Source: Halichoerus grypus
Taxonomy: Eukaryota > Chordata > Mammalia > Carnivora > Phocidae
Length of the DNA: 64,000 nucleotides
Assembly (NCBI RefSeq): GCF_964656455.1
Contig: NC_135715.1
Coordinates: 161,416,437 to 161,480,436 of the forward strand
Reading direction: 5' to 3'
In this document: positions 1 through 11,029 of the stretch, one piece after another
Position numbering within the stretch: the first letter of the stretch is position 1
How the letters are laid out: every line of letters begins with the position of its first letter
Position numbers and translations under genes: made by a program
Notes under the pieces: generated by a model
The model's input: the letters and a program-made list of their open reading frames with translations, nothing else
What the model was told of the DNA's origin: nothing
Database searches by the model: none

Positions 1-692
1 GAAGTTATTTGGTGTGTATTTATTCTGCTTTATTTAAGATTGGCTCAGCTGCTGTACTCAGCTCTGAAGACTTGTGAGATCTGGCAAATGGCATCATCCT
101 TTGTGGGAAAGAGTTGCGAGGGGAGTATAATTGACTAAGGAGGTAGCAATAAAAATAGCGGTCCAGAATAGAGATACGCATGTAAGAGCTTACTGATACT
201 ATTTAGGGTTGCATTTATAGCTACATTTGTCCCACTACATTTATTCTTGACAGTTGGGAGTTTTGGGGATATCTAGTCACATCTATTTTATTTGACTACA
301 ACATTTAAATCAGATAAGAGGAACACTTTAACTGAATATCAAATGATAAAGCAGGGGATGTCAAAAAGATGCGGGGGAGGAAACCCTATTTTAATTATTA
401 GGTAAAATATTATACATATTAAATGGTTTATCATAGATATTGTCTGCTTGAATTTTGGGAGTTTTACAGATGCCACAACAATATATTTCCTTGATGTGAG
501 TGCTTATAGTTTTCTTCAGCAAGAAACTTTTTAATGATATCTTACATCTAGTATACTAAGATGGGGAGCAAGGTCACTAAGTAACTTATCCCCTAAAAAA
601 ATACTCCATGTTTCACTAAACCTAAGAATTTTTAAAATCTGTAATCTCATTTAAACAGATCACAGTAGTAAGAAAAAATGAGTCTGTAGAAA
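1..692. other. Unannotated AT-rich DNA
   Basis: No repeat family, exon or RNA gene is recognised here. The sequence is AT-rich and has no long open frame. It may be host intron or intergenic DNA. Confidence 0.6.
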
Positions 693-704
693 ATGACTAC
701 ATTT

Positions 705-908
705 TTTTTTTTTTTAAAGATTTTATTTATTTGAGAGAGAGGGAGCAAGAGGGAGTGAGAGAGAGAGCACAAGCAGGGTGAGGGGCAGAGAGAGAAGCAG
801 GCTCTCTGCTGAGCAGGGAGCCCAATGCAGGGCTCCATCCCAGGACCCTGGGATCATGACCTGAGCCGAAGACAGATGCTTAACCAACTGAGCTATCCAG
901 GCGCCCCT
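705..908 (-). mobile_element. Can-SINE, full length
   Basis: The T-rich tail complement lies on the left and the tRNA-like head (CAGGCGCCCC) on the right. A perfect 12-bp TSD, ATGACTACATTT, is at 693-704 and 909-920, which fixes both ends. Confidence 0.95.
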
Positions 909-920
909 ATGACTACATTT

Positions 921-1499
921 CTATGGAGAAAAATATAGATAATTTAAATTGAAAATGCCTCTTCATATTGTCATCTTTAGAGATTTTATTTTGCAATGTT
1001 TTTGGGGAAATTTCTCATTCAGCTCTTTTCTAATTACATATGAAAAAAACTGGCTATTAAAAAAGGGCTGTATATGAAGCAAATTATATGCTGTAATGCA
1101 CCTAATGTTGCCAAGTACACTTAATGAAGGAGGTAAGGAGGCCATTTAGCCATCCCAGGGAGGCAACTGATTCTAGTGCTTTTCTATAGGGAAGTAGTTA
1201 AAGTAAGTGTGAAGACATTATAAATTTAAGGACAAGAGAGCAAGTTTGTAACACCCATGAAATGAATTGAGATAAAGCACTCACCTGCTGATTTTTTAAA
1301 TATTCTTTTCTATGTCTTCTAGTATTTGAACACTGTTTAATATAAGGAGATATTGACCACAATAGTAGGAACACTTACATTCTGTAATCTAGCTTTTACA
1401 TGTTGTATTTATGAAGACTAGGTTAGGTTAAAAGAATGTCATAGTGTCTTATAGCTATGAACAAGATGTCAAATGGCACTTACATATTTGTTGAGAAGA
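921..1499. other. Unannotated AT-rich DNA
   Basis: Nothing recognised. Short open frames on both strands have no family resemblance and are read as chance. Confidence 0.55.
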
Positions 1500-2060
1500 C
1501 AGATCATAAGTGAGTAGTAAGTAGGTAATTAGAGATTATGATATATGCCACAGGGGTATATTAGAGGATAAATGGGGACGGCCACTTTAATTAAGGGGTC
1601 AGTGACGGCTTCCTTTCAAGGTGACGTTTGAAGAATTAAAATGAGCTTGATATGTGAATAGTGGCAGGAAGAGCATTCTAGGTAGAGGAACAGAAAGTAC
1701 AAAGGCTGGGAGGTGGGAAAGAGGTTTGTATTTTCTAAGATTAGAGAGGAGACTGGTGTGGCTGAAGTATAGTGAGCTAGGGAGAGAGATGCATGACTAA
1801 AGTTTAGATAGGTGGGCAGGAACTGAATCATGTGAGGCCTTTTAGGCCATGGTATAAAGATGAAGAATTTGGATTTTATTCTGAGATAATGGGAAATGCT
1901 ATTGAAAGATTTTAAGCAGGGTAATTTCATGATCTAATTTTCATTTCAAAGATAATTTCACTTGTAGATAGAAAAGGATAGTAGAGGAGCTATCGGGGAA
2001 ACAAGAAGTCTGGTTAGGCAGTTGTAGTAGTCAAGATGGACACGGGTGGTGGCATGTTGG
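1500..2060 (+). mobile_element. Ancient mammalian interspersed repeat, family not named
   Basis: The stretch reads like a common old mammalian repeat: a 'gaagagcattctaggtagag' segment, then 'aaagtacaaaggctggg', then 'ttttaggccatggtataaag' and 'tttggattttattctgag'. I recall this word order from many mammalian genomes but cannot give the Repbase name. Two later pieces of what looks like the same repeat lie near 39.5 kb and 44.1-44.7 kb in the same orientation. The element is heavily diverged and codes for nothing visible. Confidence 0.6.
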
Positions 2061-2281
2061 ATTTTGCCCTCTAGTACTGTCAAGTAACATGGTGGTATCA
2101 TTACACACCTACTTCTGTGATATATTGATTTTTAAATATCAAGGATTATTTCTTGGATATAGAATGTATAGTTCAGTTAGTTTTAAAAACTTTTTTCCTC
2201 AAATGTTTATTTTAGAGATCTACATTATATAAAGTTTTCAGTAAGTACTCTACAAATATGTGTTAGTGTTATCTGTACTTA

Positions 2282-2486
2282 TTTATTTATTTATTTATCT
2301 TTTAAAGATTTTATTTATTTATCTGACAGAGACACAGTGAGAGAGGGAATACATGCAGGCAGTGGGAGAGGGAGAACCAGGCCTCCTGCCGAGCAGGGAG
2401 CCTGATGTGGGGCTCGATCCCAGGACCCTGGGATCATGACCCAAGCCGAAGGCAGATGCTTAACAACTGAGCCACACAGGCGCCCC
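2282..2486 (-). mobile_element. Can-SINE, GTGTTCCC subtype
   Basis: Near-full-length copy with the 'gacagagacacagtgagaga' body and a GCGCCCC end. The flanking repeat CTGTACTT, at about 2273 and 2486, is a short, likely TSD. Confidence 0.9.
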
Positions 2487-2499
2487 TGTACTTTTTTAT

Positions 2500-2867
2500 T
2501 TATTGAAAGAATGTAAACATGGAAAGTATTTTGCCTCAAGTAATAATTCAAAGAATAAGGGTAGAGCCCATCCCCCTGGATTCCCTTTATGATGCAGAGA
2601 ATACAGACTACAAGGATAATTCCTAGTCATACAGCCCTTTGTAGATGAGGACTTTCCTGTTTGTCCTGTTCTTAAGAGGCTTATTATTGCAATGCTTGAA
2701 GACTTGGGTCATGTCTCATTTGTATTCTTATTTAAAGTACAGGTGATCTTTTTCCCCACATAAGCAGTGTTCAGTGTATCATTTTGAGATTTTTGTTGTT
2801 TTTTGTTGATAGTCTTCTTTTCCCTCCATATCACAAGTAGTTTTTTGCTTGTGCAACTCTTCTCATC
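2500..2867. other. Unannotated DNA
   Basis: No recognised element between two SINEs. There is no convincing exon. Confidence 0.5.
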
Positions 2868-2879
2868 CTTACTTACTTT

Positions 2880-3058
2880 TTTTTTTTTTTTAAGATTTTA
2901 TTTACTTATTTGAGAGAGAGCATGAGAGGTGGGGAGGGTCAGAGGGAGAAGCAGACTCCCTGCTGAGCAGGGAGCCCGATGGGGTATTCGATCCCGGGAC
3001 TCCAGGATCATGACCTGAGCCGAAGGCAGTCGCCTAACCAAATGAGCCACCCAGGTGC
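2880..3058 (-). mobile_element. Can-SINE, CATGCTCTC subtype
   Basis: The body has 'gagagagcatgagaggtggg' and 'gggtcagagggagaagcag', the subtype whose sense strand reads GACCCTCC...TCATGCTCTC. A perfect TSD CTTACTTACTTT is at 2868-2879 and 3059-3070. Confidence 0.94.
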
Positions 3059-3139
3059 CTTACTTACTTTCAAATAATATTGGAGGCTGCTAGTTTTCAT
3101 ACTTGGACTCTAGAATAAAGTTGGCATGACTGTAGTCTC

Positions 3140-3236
3140 TAATGTAAGCTCTATACTCAATGTGGGGCTTGAATTTATGACCCTAAGATTAAGAGTTGCA
3201 TGCTCTACTGACTGAGCTAGCTGGCGCCCCCCCCAA
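3140..3236 (-). mobile_element. Short-class Can-SINE, diverged
   Basis: Only the tRNA-like part is present ('caatgtggggcttgaattta' through 'gagctagctggcgcccc'). The CT-rich body is missing, as in the older short class whose sense strand ends in GTAGAGATTACTTAAAAATAAAATC. No clear TSD was found. Confidence 0.8.
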
Positions 3237-3300
3237 CCAAAAATCTTCTAATTAGACCTCCAATTATGAGCAATAACAGTTTCACCAGTGAAGGCGTCTT

Positions 3301-3498
3301 TTTTGTTTTTTTTTTAGATTTATTTATTTATTTGAGCTAGAGCGAGAGAGAGCATGAGCACGGGAGAGGGGCAGAGAGAGAAGGAGAAGCAAACTCCCCG
3401 CTGAGCAGGGAGCCCAATGTGGGGCTCGATCCCAGGACCCTGGGATCATGACCTGAGCTGAAGGCAGATGCTTAACTGACTGAGCCACTCAGGCACCT
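3301..3498 (-). mobile_element. Can-SINE
   Basis: Full-length copy with a slightly diverged TSD, CACCAGTGAAGGCGTCTT at 3283-3300 against CACCAGTGAAGTGTCTT at 3499-3515. One side has gained or lost a base, so the insertion is moderately old. Confidence 0.93.
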
Positions 3499-3657
3499 CA
3501 CCAGTGAAGTGTCTTGCAGTAGAGTGATAGCTCCATAGGAGAATGGAATAATTGGGGTTAGAATTAGGGTAGAATTTAAATAAAGATTTTATGTCCATGA
3601 GTAGATGAAATATTCTCATTTCTGTTTTAAAAAATACCATATTATTTTAAAAAATAT

Positions 3658-3872
3658 TTTGTTTTTTTATTTTTTAAAGATTTTATTTATTCATTTAAGA
3701 GAGAGAGAGAGAGAGACAGAGAGAGCACAAGCAGGGAGAGAGACAGAGGGAGAGGGAAAAGATGACTCCCCACTGAGCCGGGAGCCTGACATGGGGCTTG
3801 ATCCCAGCACCTGGAGATCATGACCTGAGCCGAAGGCAGATGCTCAACCATCTTAGCCACTCAGGCACCCCA
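3658..3872 (-). mobile_element. Can-SINE, first of a head-to-tail pair
   Basis: Complete element whose head (CAGGCACCCC) runs directly into the A/T tail of the next SINE at 3873. The junction has no spacer, which suggests that one copy inserted at the edge of the other. Confidence 0.9.
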
Positions 3873-4068
3873 AGATTTTATTTATTTGAGAGAGAGCATG
3901 CATGAGAGAGAGAGAGAGAGAGAGAGAGCAGGAGCAGGGACAGAGGGAGAGGGAGAAGCAGACTCCCTGCTGAGTAGGGAGCCTGTTGCTGGGCTTGATC
4001 CCTGGACCCTGAGGTCATGACCTGAGCCGAAGGCAGACGTTTAACTAACTGAGCCACCCAGGTGCCCC
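3873..4068 (-). mobile_element. Can-SINE, second of the pair
   Basis: Begins 'agattttatttatttgagag' and ends 'cacccaggtgcccc'. It contains an expanded GA run of about 26 bases (3904-3928). No unambiguous TSD separates it from the preceding copy. Confidence 0.9.
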
Positions 4069-4324
4069 CACAGTTTACTATTTTAATTTGTAGATACTTA
4101 AACATTCACAAGCTATGTAGTATAAGTGGCTCTGTTTTCTTCTATTTAAAAATTTTAAAACTAGCAGATATACAGAGTGTACATTTAAAGAAAGGTTTTC
4201 CATCAGTTTTTCTTTTTAGTTTCCCAGAAGAAGCTTTTCTACTCTCTGCAGTTTCCCAGTATATTAAAGTTCTTTTCTTATTTTCTCTATGGGAAGTTTA
4301 TCCTTTAAAAAATTATCTTGAATT

Positions 4325-4432
4325 GGGGTGCCTGGCTGGCTTAGTTAGTAGAGCATGTGACTCTTGATCTCAAGGTTATGGTTCAAACTCCACGTTGGGT
4401 GTAGAGATTACTTAAAAATAAAATCTTTAAAC
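4325..4432 (+). mobile_element. Short-class Can-SINE
   Basis: Head GGTGCCTGGCTGGC, tRNA-like B-box region, then 'gtgtagagattacttaaaaa' and an A-rich tail, about 108 bp in all. A perfect 15-bp TSD AAATTATCTTGAATT is at 4310-4324 and 4433-4447. Confidence 0.95.
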
Positions 4433-4447
4433 AAATTATCTTGAATT

Positions 4448-4831
4448 AAGGGAATTATTTATAAATTAGTACCTTTTTGGGGGGAACAGCAGCATTATTC
4501 ATTTCTTAGAACTTCAATTTTAAAAAATAAGGGTTATTTTACATATTAAAGTTTATAGACTCATAAAGACAAGTAAGTCCAAACAAATTGGAGATTAGCT
4601 TTTAAGCACCAAATTCTATCCATATTTGACTTTTTAAGATATATGGTTAATTGTATAAACCCTAAGTACATAGCATGATGAATTTTCACAGAGGAATTTT
4701 CACAGTGTAAAAATGTGCATATAACCAGCACCCTATACATTAACTTTGGGAGTCCTATTGCACCTTTTTTGTGTCACCATCTTGACTTATAATACTGTAG
4801 CTTAGTTTTGAATATAGGCTGAATGTTAATT
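4448..4831. other. Mostly unannotated; faint L1 3' UTR similarity
   Basis: Around 4660-4760 the text 'tagcatgatgaattttcaca' and 'ataaccagcaccctatacat' resembles old L1M 3' UTR on the minus strand. The match is weak and I would not extend it. The rest is unrecognised. Confidence 0.35.
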
Positions 4832-4908
4832 CTTTTTTTTTTTTTCTGGTACTCTGTACCCCCAACATGGGGCTCAAACTCATGACCATGAGATCAAGTA
4901 GTCTAATA
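4832..4908 (-). mobile_element. Short-class Can-SINE fragment
   Basis: A T-run is followed by 'cccaacatggggctcaaact' and 'gagatcaagtagtctaataa'. The head end is lost or badly diverged. It abuts another short-class copy. Confidence 0.65.
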
Positions 4909-4927
4909 ATTAAAATTCTATGTGAAT

Positions 4928-5040
4928 TTTTTTTTTAAGTTTGTTTATTTAAGTAATCTCTTCACCCAAAGTGTGGCTCAAACTCATGACCCTGAGATCA
5001 AAAGTCACCTGCTCTTCCAACTGAGCCAGCCAGGCGCCGT
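4928..5040 (-). mobile_element. Short-class Can-SINE
   Basis: Contains the complement of GAGATTACTT ('aagtaatctcttcacccaaa') and ends 'gagccagccaggcgccg'. The flanks share GTG(C)AAATTT-like words, a possible short TSD. Confidence 0.85.
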
Positions 5041-5103
5041 GCAAATTTGTCTTAATAGGGAAAAGACCTTACCCTTTCCCCTTAATTTTAGGATAATATT
5101 TTA

Positions 5104-5525
5104 AAAAAAGATTTATTTATTTATTTGAGAGAGAGAGCATGCACACACGTGTTGGGAGGGGGAGGGCCAGAGGGAAGGGGAGAGAAATCCTCAAGCAGGG
5201 CGCCTGGGTGGCTCAGTTGGTTAAGCCACTGCCTTCAGCTCAGGTCATGATCCCGGAGTCCCGGGATCGAGTCCCGCATCGGGCTCCCTGCTCAGCGGGG
5301 AGCCTGCTTCGCCCTCTGACCCTCCCCCCTCTCATGCTCTCTCTCTCTATCTCGTTCTCTCTCTCAAATAAATAAATAAAATCTTTAAAAAAAAAAAAAG
5401 AAATCCTCAAGCAGACTCTCCACTGAGCAAGGAGCCTGACACAGGGCTTGATCCCAGGACCCCGAGATCATGACCTGAGCTGAAATCAAGAGTTGGTTAC
5501 TTAAACGACTAAGCCACCCAGGTGC
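5104..5525 (-). mobile_element. Can-SINE split by a second SINE
   Basis: The left part is 5104-5198 and the right part 5400-5525, ending 'acccaggtgccc'. The two parts join in register once the inner element is removed. The outer flanks share GGATAAT-type words (about 5092 and 5529). Confidence 0.92.
5199..5399 (+). mobile_element. Can-SINE nested in opposite orientation, CATGCTCTC subtype
   Basis: Inserted into the minus-strand SINE at 5104-5525. A perfect 15-bp TSD GAAATCCTCAAGCAG is at 5184-5198 and 5400-5414. The opposed copies form a potential RNA hairpin. Confidence 0.96.
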
Positions 5526-5539
5526 CCTTGGGATAATTT

Positions 5540-5888
5540 TGACTAGCTATCCAACTTTTTTTTCCTGATAACTTCTTTTTCTTTATTTTTCTCTTAGTCC
5601 TGCAATGATTGTGGTTATTACTGTGCCTATTTAAGGTTGAACATATCACTTAGCCTTCCTCTTGGGAATGAGGGACATAAGTTCCAATTGTGCAGAAGTT
5701 TTACCAAAAGAAAACTAAATGGGCAGAATCAACTACAAAGGTGTAAAGCTGAACATGAAGGTTAGTAGGTAATATCAGAACCAAGTAGGTAGAAGGGAAA
5801 AAACCTATTAAATTTCCCATGCATTCAACATTCCTAGAGATCCATGTTTGGGAGACTTTAGAGGCAAATGAAGGAGTAAGAGTAAGAA
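5540..5888. other. Unannotated DNA
   Basis: No repeat or exon recognised. Confidence 0.5.
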
Positions 5889-5900
5889 AGAAGACACAAG

Positions 5901-6100
5901 GGGCGCCTGGGTGGCTCAGTAGTTGGGCGTCTGCCTTCGGCTTGGGTCATGATCCCAGGGTCCTGGAATCGAGCCCCGCATAGGGCTCCCTGCTCAGTGG
6001 GAAGCCTGCTTCTCCCTCTCCCACTCCTCCTGCTTGTGTTCCCTCTCTTGCTGTGTCTCTCTGTCAAATAAATAAATAAAATCTTTAAAAAAAAAAAAAA
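5901..6100 (+). mobile_element. Can-SINE, GTGTTCCC subtype
   Basis: Starts GGGCGCCTGG and ends in A15. TSD AGAAGACACAAG (5889-5900) versus AGAAGACGCAAG (6101-6112), one mismatch. Confidence 0.95.
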
Positions 6101-6244
6101 AGAAGACGCAAGTAGGCATTTGTTAATTTAATAATGGCAGCACTTTCACATTTTCATCAGGTGTAAAATCGGTCAGTTTTGCCAGTGAATTAAGCTTATA
6201 TTTTCTGTTAAAATTTTTTTACTTTAGTCAGATAACTTTTTCTT

Positions 6245-6451
6245 TTTTCTTTTTTTTTTTTTAAAGATTTTATTTATTTATTTATTTGAGAGAGAGAGAG
6301 AGAGAGAAACAGCATGAGAGGGGAGAGGGTCAGAGGGAGAAGCAGGCTCCCCGCCGAGCCGGGAGCCCGATGTGGGACTCGATCCCAGGACTCCGGGACC
6401 ATGACCTGAGCCGAAGGCAGTCGCTCAACCAACTGAGCCACCCAGGCGCCC
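6245..6451 (-). mobile_element. Can-SINE, CATGCTCTC subtype, young-looking
   Basis: A perfect 18-bp TSD GTCAGATAACTTTTTCTT is at 6227-6244 and 6452-6469. The intact tail and undiverged TSD suggest a recent insertion. Confidence 0.96.
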
Positions 6452-6524
6452 GTCAGATAACTTTTTCTTAATTCTGTTTTAAAAAGACCTCAGATTCCAA
6501 GGTGCAATAATTATTTCCAGTCTT

Positions 6525-6730
6525 TTTTTGTTTTTTTTTTTAAGATTTTGTTTATTTATTTGACAGAGAGAGACACAGCGAGAGAGAGAATACAAGCAGG
6601 GGGAGTGGGAGAGGGAGAAGCAGGCTTCCCGCGGAGTAGGGAGCCCGATGCGGGGCTCGATCCCAGGACCCTGGGATTATGACCTGAGCTGAAGGCAGAC
6701 GCTTGACGACTGAGCCACCCAGGCACCACC
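6525..6730 (-). mobile_element. Can-SINE, GTGTTCCC subtype
   Basis: TSD TATTTCCAGTCTT at 6512-6524 and 6731-6743. The head end reads CCCAGGCACCACC, slightly altered. Confidence 0.94.
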
Positions 6731-6900
6731 TATTTCCAGTCTTAAAATGATATTTCATCATGGTTTATGTAGCTCATTAACTCACCCCATGCCTATAGGG
6801 CTCACCAAACAACCTTTGGATTTCAGTCAAGCAGGTTAACTGAAGTATAATTGCTGAAAAAGCCATAGAGTGTTATTGATAGTTCTTTGGAGAAACATAT

Positions 6901-7022
6901 TTCGTTTATATATATTTTCAAATTTTATTTGTTAAGCAATCACTACACCTAATGTAGGCCTTGAACTCACAACCCTGAGATCAAGAGCCACATGCTCTAC
7001 TTATTGAGCCAGCCGGGCGCCT
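6901..7022 (-). mobile_element. Short-class Can-SINE
   Basis: 'cactacacctaatgtaggcc' through 'gagccagccgggcgcctc'. The flanks share CATATTT (about 6895 and 7023). Confidence 0.82.
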
Positions 7023-7119
7023 CCATATTTGCTATATTTTATATGGAAGTTGGTTTATAATAAGTTATCAAAAGCTTGAAATATTTTTTTTTAAACCCAT
7101 AGAATAAAACTTTATTGAA

Positions 7120-7317
7120 TTTTTTCTTAAACATTTTTTTATTTATTCATTTGAGACAGAGAGATACAGAGCATGAGCAGGGGGAGGTACAGAGGGAGAG
7201 GAAGAAGCAGGCTCTCCGCTGAGCAAGGAGCCCGATGTGGGACTCGATCCCAGGACCCTGGGATCATGACCTGAGCCGAAGACAGAGGCTTAACCATCTG
7301 AGCCACCCAGGCACCCC
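7120..7317 (-). mobile_element. Can-SINE
   Basis: Perfect TSD AAACTTTATTGAA at 7107-7119 and 7318-7330. Confidence 0.95.
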
Positions 7318-7330
7318 AAACTTTATTGAA

Positions 7331-7830
7331 GTTTTGACAGAGTTAACTGGTACCGGACTGTCTCCCCAACTGTAAACAACCATAAAACTGGGGGAAACTA
7401 TATGAGGCAATAGTTTATAGGCCCTGGAAGACACCTGTGATTTTTAAAAGTAGGGACTCTCATGAGGTGATGCCCATGACCAGCCCAGCCTCCTCTACCT
7501 TCAGTGATTTCTCGATTATCACACTGTAAAAAGCTTGGAATATTTTATAAAGGACTGAAATGCTTGTCAAGTTGAGAAGATTTCCTATAAATTACTATTT
7601 TTAACTGTCAGCCAGAGGTGTTGAATTTTTGCTATACCTGTATCAGATCAAGACATCTGCATAATATGCATAAAGGTTTTGAAGAGAAATTGGTGCACCA
7701 AACTCATTTTTTTCATAAACATTTTCACTATGGTATATATTCTTTTCGACTGTTTATTCTTCTTCTGGTCTTGAATCAGTGTATCTTTCTATTCCCTTCC
7801 CCCTGTTATCTGACCAAGAGAATCATAACC
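7331..7830. other. Unannotated DNA, possible old repeat
   Basis: 7331-7510 has the feel of an old LINE-related segment ('actgggggaaactatatgag'), but I could not place it in a family. The remainder is unique-looking. Confidence 0.35.
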
Positions 7831-7844
7831 AGGTCTCCCCATCC

Positions 7845-8049
7845 TTTTTTTTTTTTTTTTTTTTTTTTTTAGGATTTTATTTATTTATTCATGACAGACA
7901 GAGGGAGAGAGAGGCAGAGGCAGAGGGAGAAGCAGGCTCCCGCCTAAGCAGGGAGCCTGATGCAGGACACAATCCCAGGGTCCCAGGACCCTGGGATCAT
8001 GACCTGAGCCGAAGGCAGATGCTTAACCATCTGAGCCACCCAGGCGCCC
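7845..8049 (-). mobile_element. Can-SINE
   Basis: Long T24 tail complement, then 'attcatgacagacagaggga'. Perfect 14-bp TSD AGGTCTCCCCATCC at 7831-7844 and 8050-8063. The body is closer to the canid SINEC_Cf look than most copies here ('agagaggcagaggcagaggg'). Confidence 0.96.
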
Positions 8050-8063
8050 AGGTCTCCCCATCC

Positions 8064-8869
8064 ATAAAAACATAGAAGTAAGGAAATAAAATAGACAAAC
8101 ACCAGACACATACATATATTGACTGTGTTGCTCCTTTTTTTAAGGCCATTTTCACTGCTAGATTTCTTAACCCTTTGCAGTTACTCCTATAATTTTATTA
8201 AGACAGCATTTCTAGAAGTTATAAAATGTAATAGCCTTTGCCCAGCCTCATTTGAAACTTTCTTTTTGAACCCATTTGTGTTACAATAATAGTATTTATG
8301 TTGAAAGGTGGATTTAATTTAAATCCTCCACAAAAGTATATTCTTATACATAACCTTGGTATATAATATTTATAATTAAGATGCAAGACAGTTGAAGTGA
8401 TAAAAAGTAAATCTTTATCAGGGTCAATCTTTTTATATTTTAAATTTATTGTTACCAGGGTAATATGAAAGAAAATAACCATCACTTAAAACAAATACTT
8501 AAATTTAAAAGAATATTTTTGATGAATATATCATGTTTAAAATAAGCCTATGTATGTTTGAATTTCAAGTTTTTTTGTAATAGATGTAGATTTTAAATTT
8601 AATAACCAACTTTAGACCACCTTAGCTAGATTAGTGTAAGAAGTTTGAAATATTGAGCCATGCCATTGATTTAATTTTCACTTTCTCCTTTGATTTTTTT
8701 AGGCTTTTTTAGTTATTTTAATTAAACCTGTCCAAAAGGGGAAAAGCTCTTTTTCTCTACATACATTATAAGTTAGTGTTACATATTAGATGTGAAAAAT
8801 AACATGTTAGCTGTCATTTTTTTGAGTATTTAATATATGTGAGATGTTGTACCAGCTTTGTTATTATTT
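8064..8869. other. Unannotated AT-rich DNA, 0.8 kb
   Basis: No recognised repeat. The reverse-strand open frame of 88 codons at 8219-8485 has low-complexity composition and no family resemblance. Confidence 0.5.
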
Positions 8870-9063
8870 TTTTAAAGATTTATTTATTTATTAGAGAGAG
8901 AGAGTGTGCAGGGAGGGGAAGAGGCAGAGGGAGAGAGAAACTTTAGCAGACTCCTTGCTGAGCTTGGAGCCCTACATGGGGCTGGATCCCATGACCCTGA
9001 GATCATGACCTGAGTAGAAATCAAGAGTCGGATGCTTAACTGATTGCACCACCCGGGGCGCCC
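8870..9063 (-). mobile_element. Can-SINE, older form
   Basis: Has the 'agaaatcaagagtcggatgc' segment typical of older copies. The flanks share TTTGTTATTTTT (about 8858 and 9067). Confidence 0.9.
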
Positions 9064-9084
9064 AATTTTGTTATTTTTAAAAAA

Positions 9085-9235
9085 TCTTTTCAATCTCTAT
9101 GAAGTACAGAATCTTATTTAAGAAACCCCAACCTTAGAAAAATTAGGTAAGTCTCCGTGGAATTTAGCTAGTGATAGGGTTTGAATTAGGTAGTCTGATA
9201 TCTGAGCTCACCCTCTCATTGACAGTATGTAACTT
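9085..9235 (-). mobile_element. MIR fragment
   Basis: Order of words fits the MIR complement: 'aaattaggtaagtctccgtg', 'agctagtgatagggtttgaa', then 'tgatatctgagctcac'. Strongly diverged. Confidence 0.5.
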
Positions 9236-9635
9236 TTCTTCTTTGTTTGTTCTTAATAAAGGGTCTCTGGGTCTAAGTTGAAAGGAACTAATACTTGGCT
9301 TTGATGGCTCAGTAGTACTGTCTTATGCTCAAGACCTGCCAATAATAATTTTCTCTCTCTTGCAAGATATCTTTGAAGAATAGAAAATAAATGAGTTGGG
9401 TCTGTTTTTTAGAGAATAAGAAGGTCATATAAAAAATCTTTTAAAATACATTTCTGATGCCCAGGACAATTTAAAAATGAAAAGATAGTGTCCAAACTGC
9501 CAAGAATGTAGCATTCATAAACTATATGAAATAACTCAGTGAAACACATCTCTGCTGTAATTTTCATGAAAGGATATAATTAAATTTTTTAATGAAAAAT
9601 TTGCTTCACAAATGAGACTCAGAATTGGATTATAG
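9236..9635. other. Unannotated DNA
   Basis: No feature recognised. Confidence 0.5.
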
Positions 9636-9661
9636 TGGTTTTAATTTATTTTTATTTAAAA

Positions 9662-9874
9662 AGATTTTTTTAAAGAGTTATTTATTCCAACGAGAGAGAG
9701 CACGTGCATGAGAGTGAATGGGGAGAGGGGCAGAGGGAGACGGAGAGAGAAATTTTAGCAGAATCCTCGCTGAGCTTGGAGCCTGACATGGGGCTCAGTG
9801 TCACAACCCTGAGACCACAAGCAAAGCCAAAACCAAGAGTCAGATGCCCAACTGACTGAGCCACCTGGGTGCCT
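9662..9874 (-). mobile_element. Can-SINE, older diverged copy
   Basis: The tail complement is eroded ('agttatttattccaacgaga'). The head is CACCTGGGTGCCTC. The middle has lost the usual ATCATGACCTGAG word (it reads 'gaccacaagcaaagcc'). Confidence 0.85.
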
Positions 9875-9884
9875 CTTAATTAAT

Positions 9885-10198
9885 TTAAGTTTTTAAAAAT
9901 AAGCTCTACACGCAACATGGGACTTGAACTCACAACCCTGAGATAAGAATCACATGTTTGGGGCACCTGGGTGGCTCAGGTGGTTAAGCATCTGCCTTCA
10001 GCTCATGTCATGATCTCAGGGTCCTGGGATTGAGTCCCACATCGGGCTCCTTGCTCGGCGGGGAGCTTGCTTCTCCCTCTGCCTGTCGCTCCCCCTGCTT
10101 GTACTCTCCCTCTCTCTCTCTCTGGCAAATAAATAAATAAAATCTTAAAAAAAAAAAAAAAGTCACATGTTCTACTGACTGAGCCAATCAGGTGCCGC
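9885..10198 (-). mobile_element. Short-class Can-SINE split by a second SINE
   Basis: The parts 9885-9958 and 10163-10198 join to a single short-class copy ending 'gagccaatcaggtgccgc'. Confidence 0.88.
9959..10162 (+). mobile_element. Can-SINE nested in opposite orientation
   Basis: Head GGGGCACCTGGG and A-rich tail. TSD TCACATGTT at 9950-9958 and 10163-10171. The subtype has 'gcctgtcgctccccctgctt'. Confidence 0.94.
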
Positions 10199-11029
10199 AT
10201 TAAATTTCTTTTTTGGTTCTTTTTAAAAAGATAAAGATTGTGTTTCATTTTCAAATATTAAAATTGCTTAAGTGTGGATTTATTAGAAATACTTAAAGAT
10301 GTTTTCTCTAAAGTGACTCTACTTCCGTATGTTTGCAAAATCATATAGTTAAAAATTTTATCATTTAAAAATTACTGAGGATGATTTGTAGGAAATGCTT
10401 AAGTTACATCATTTTTTCTCATAATGTTTTTCTCTCTGTTGTTAGAGTTTCCCAGTTGTCCCTTGGTTAAAAAAGAAATGGGTGGTTTAGAATGCCTAGG
10501 TTTTTCCACAATATCTTTGAAGGTCTATAGTGATATTGCTAATCATAGAAAAAGTGGAATAATTGAATAAAAAAGCATTTATTTCAGCTCATAAAAATTT
10601 TTACTTTTTTTTGTTAATACAGGATATTTTAGCTCTTGAGGAGGTAGTAAAACTCATATTTGGGGATTTTGTCTTAATTATTGGCCTCCATAATAGAAAT
10701 TAAAAATCATTATTATATTTGATATACTTATTTTAGAATTAGTTGATATTAAATATTATGAGGAAATGTTTGAGAGAAAATCTCATAGTTGTAATACAAA
10801 AGATACTAAAATTTGGGGATTTCTTGTTTCTTTGGAATATCAAGATAATTTGTGTATCAGATTCATTTATTTCCATTGTAGTGAGTCTGAAACTTAAAAA
10901 GTATTTTCGTGCAAGTATTATTTTCTTATTTGCTGCAAAGTGAATCTTGTTAGCGGTTCTGGATATAATATATAAATAGAAAGAAAGAAAAATAACAATT
11001 AGTTTATGCTCCTTTTTTTCAAAGAATGG
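10199..11029. other. Unannotated AT-rich DNA, 0.8 kb
   Basis: No repeat recognised. Short open frames lack any domain. Confidence 0.5.
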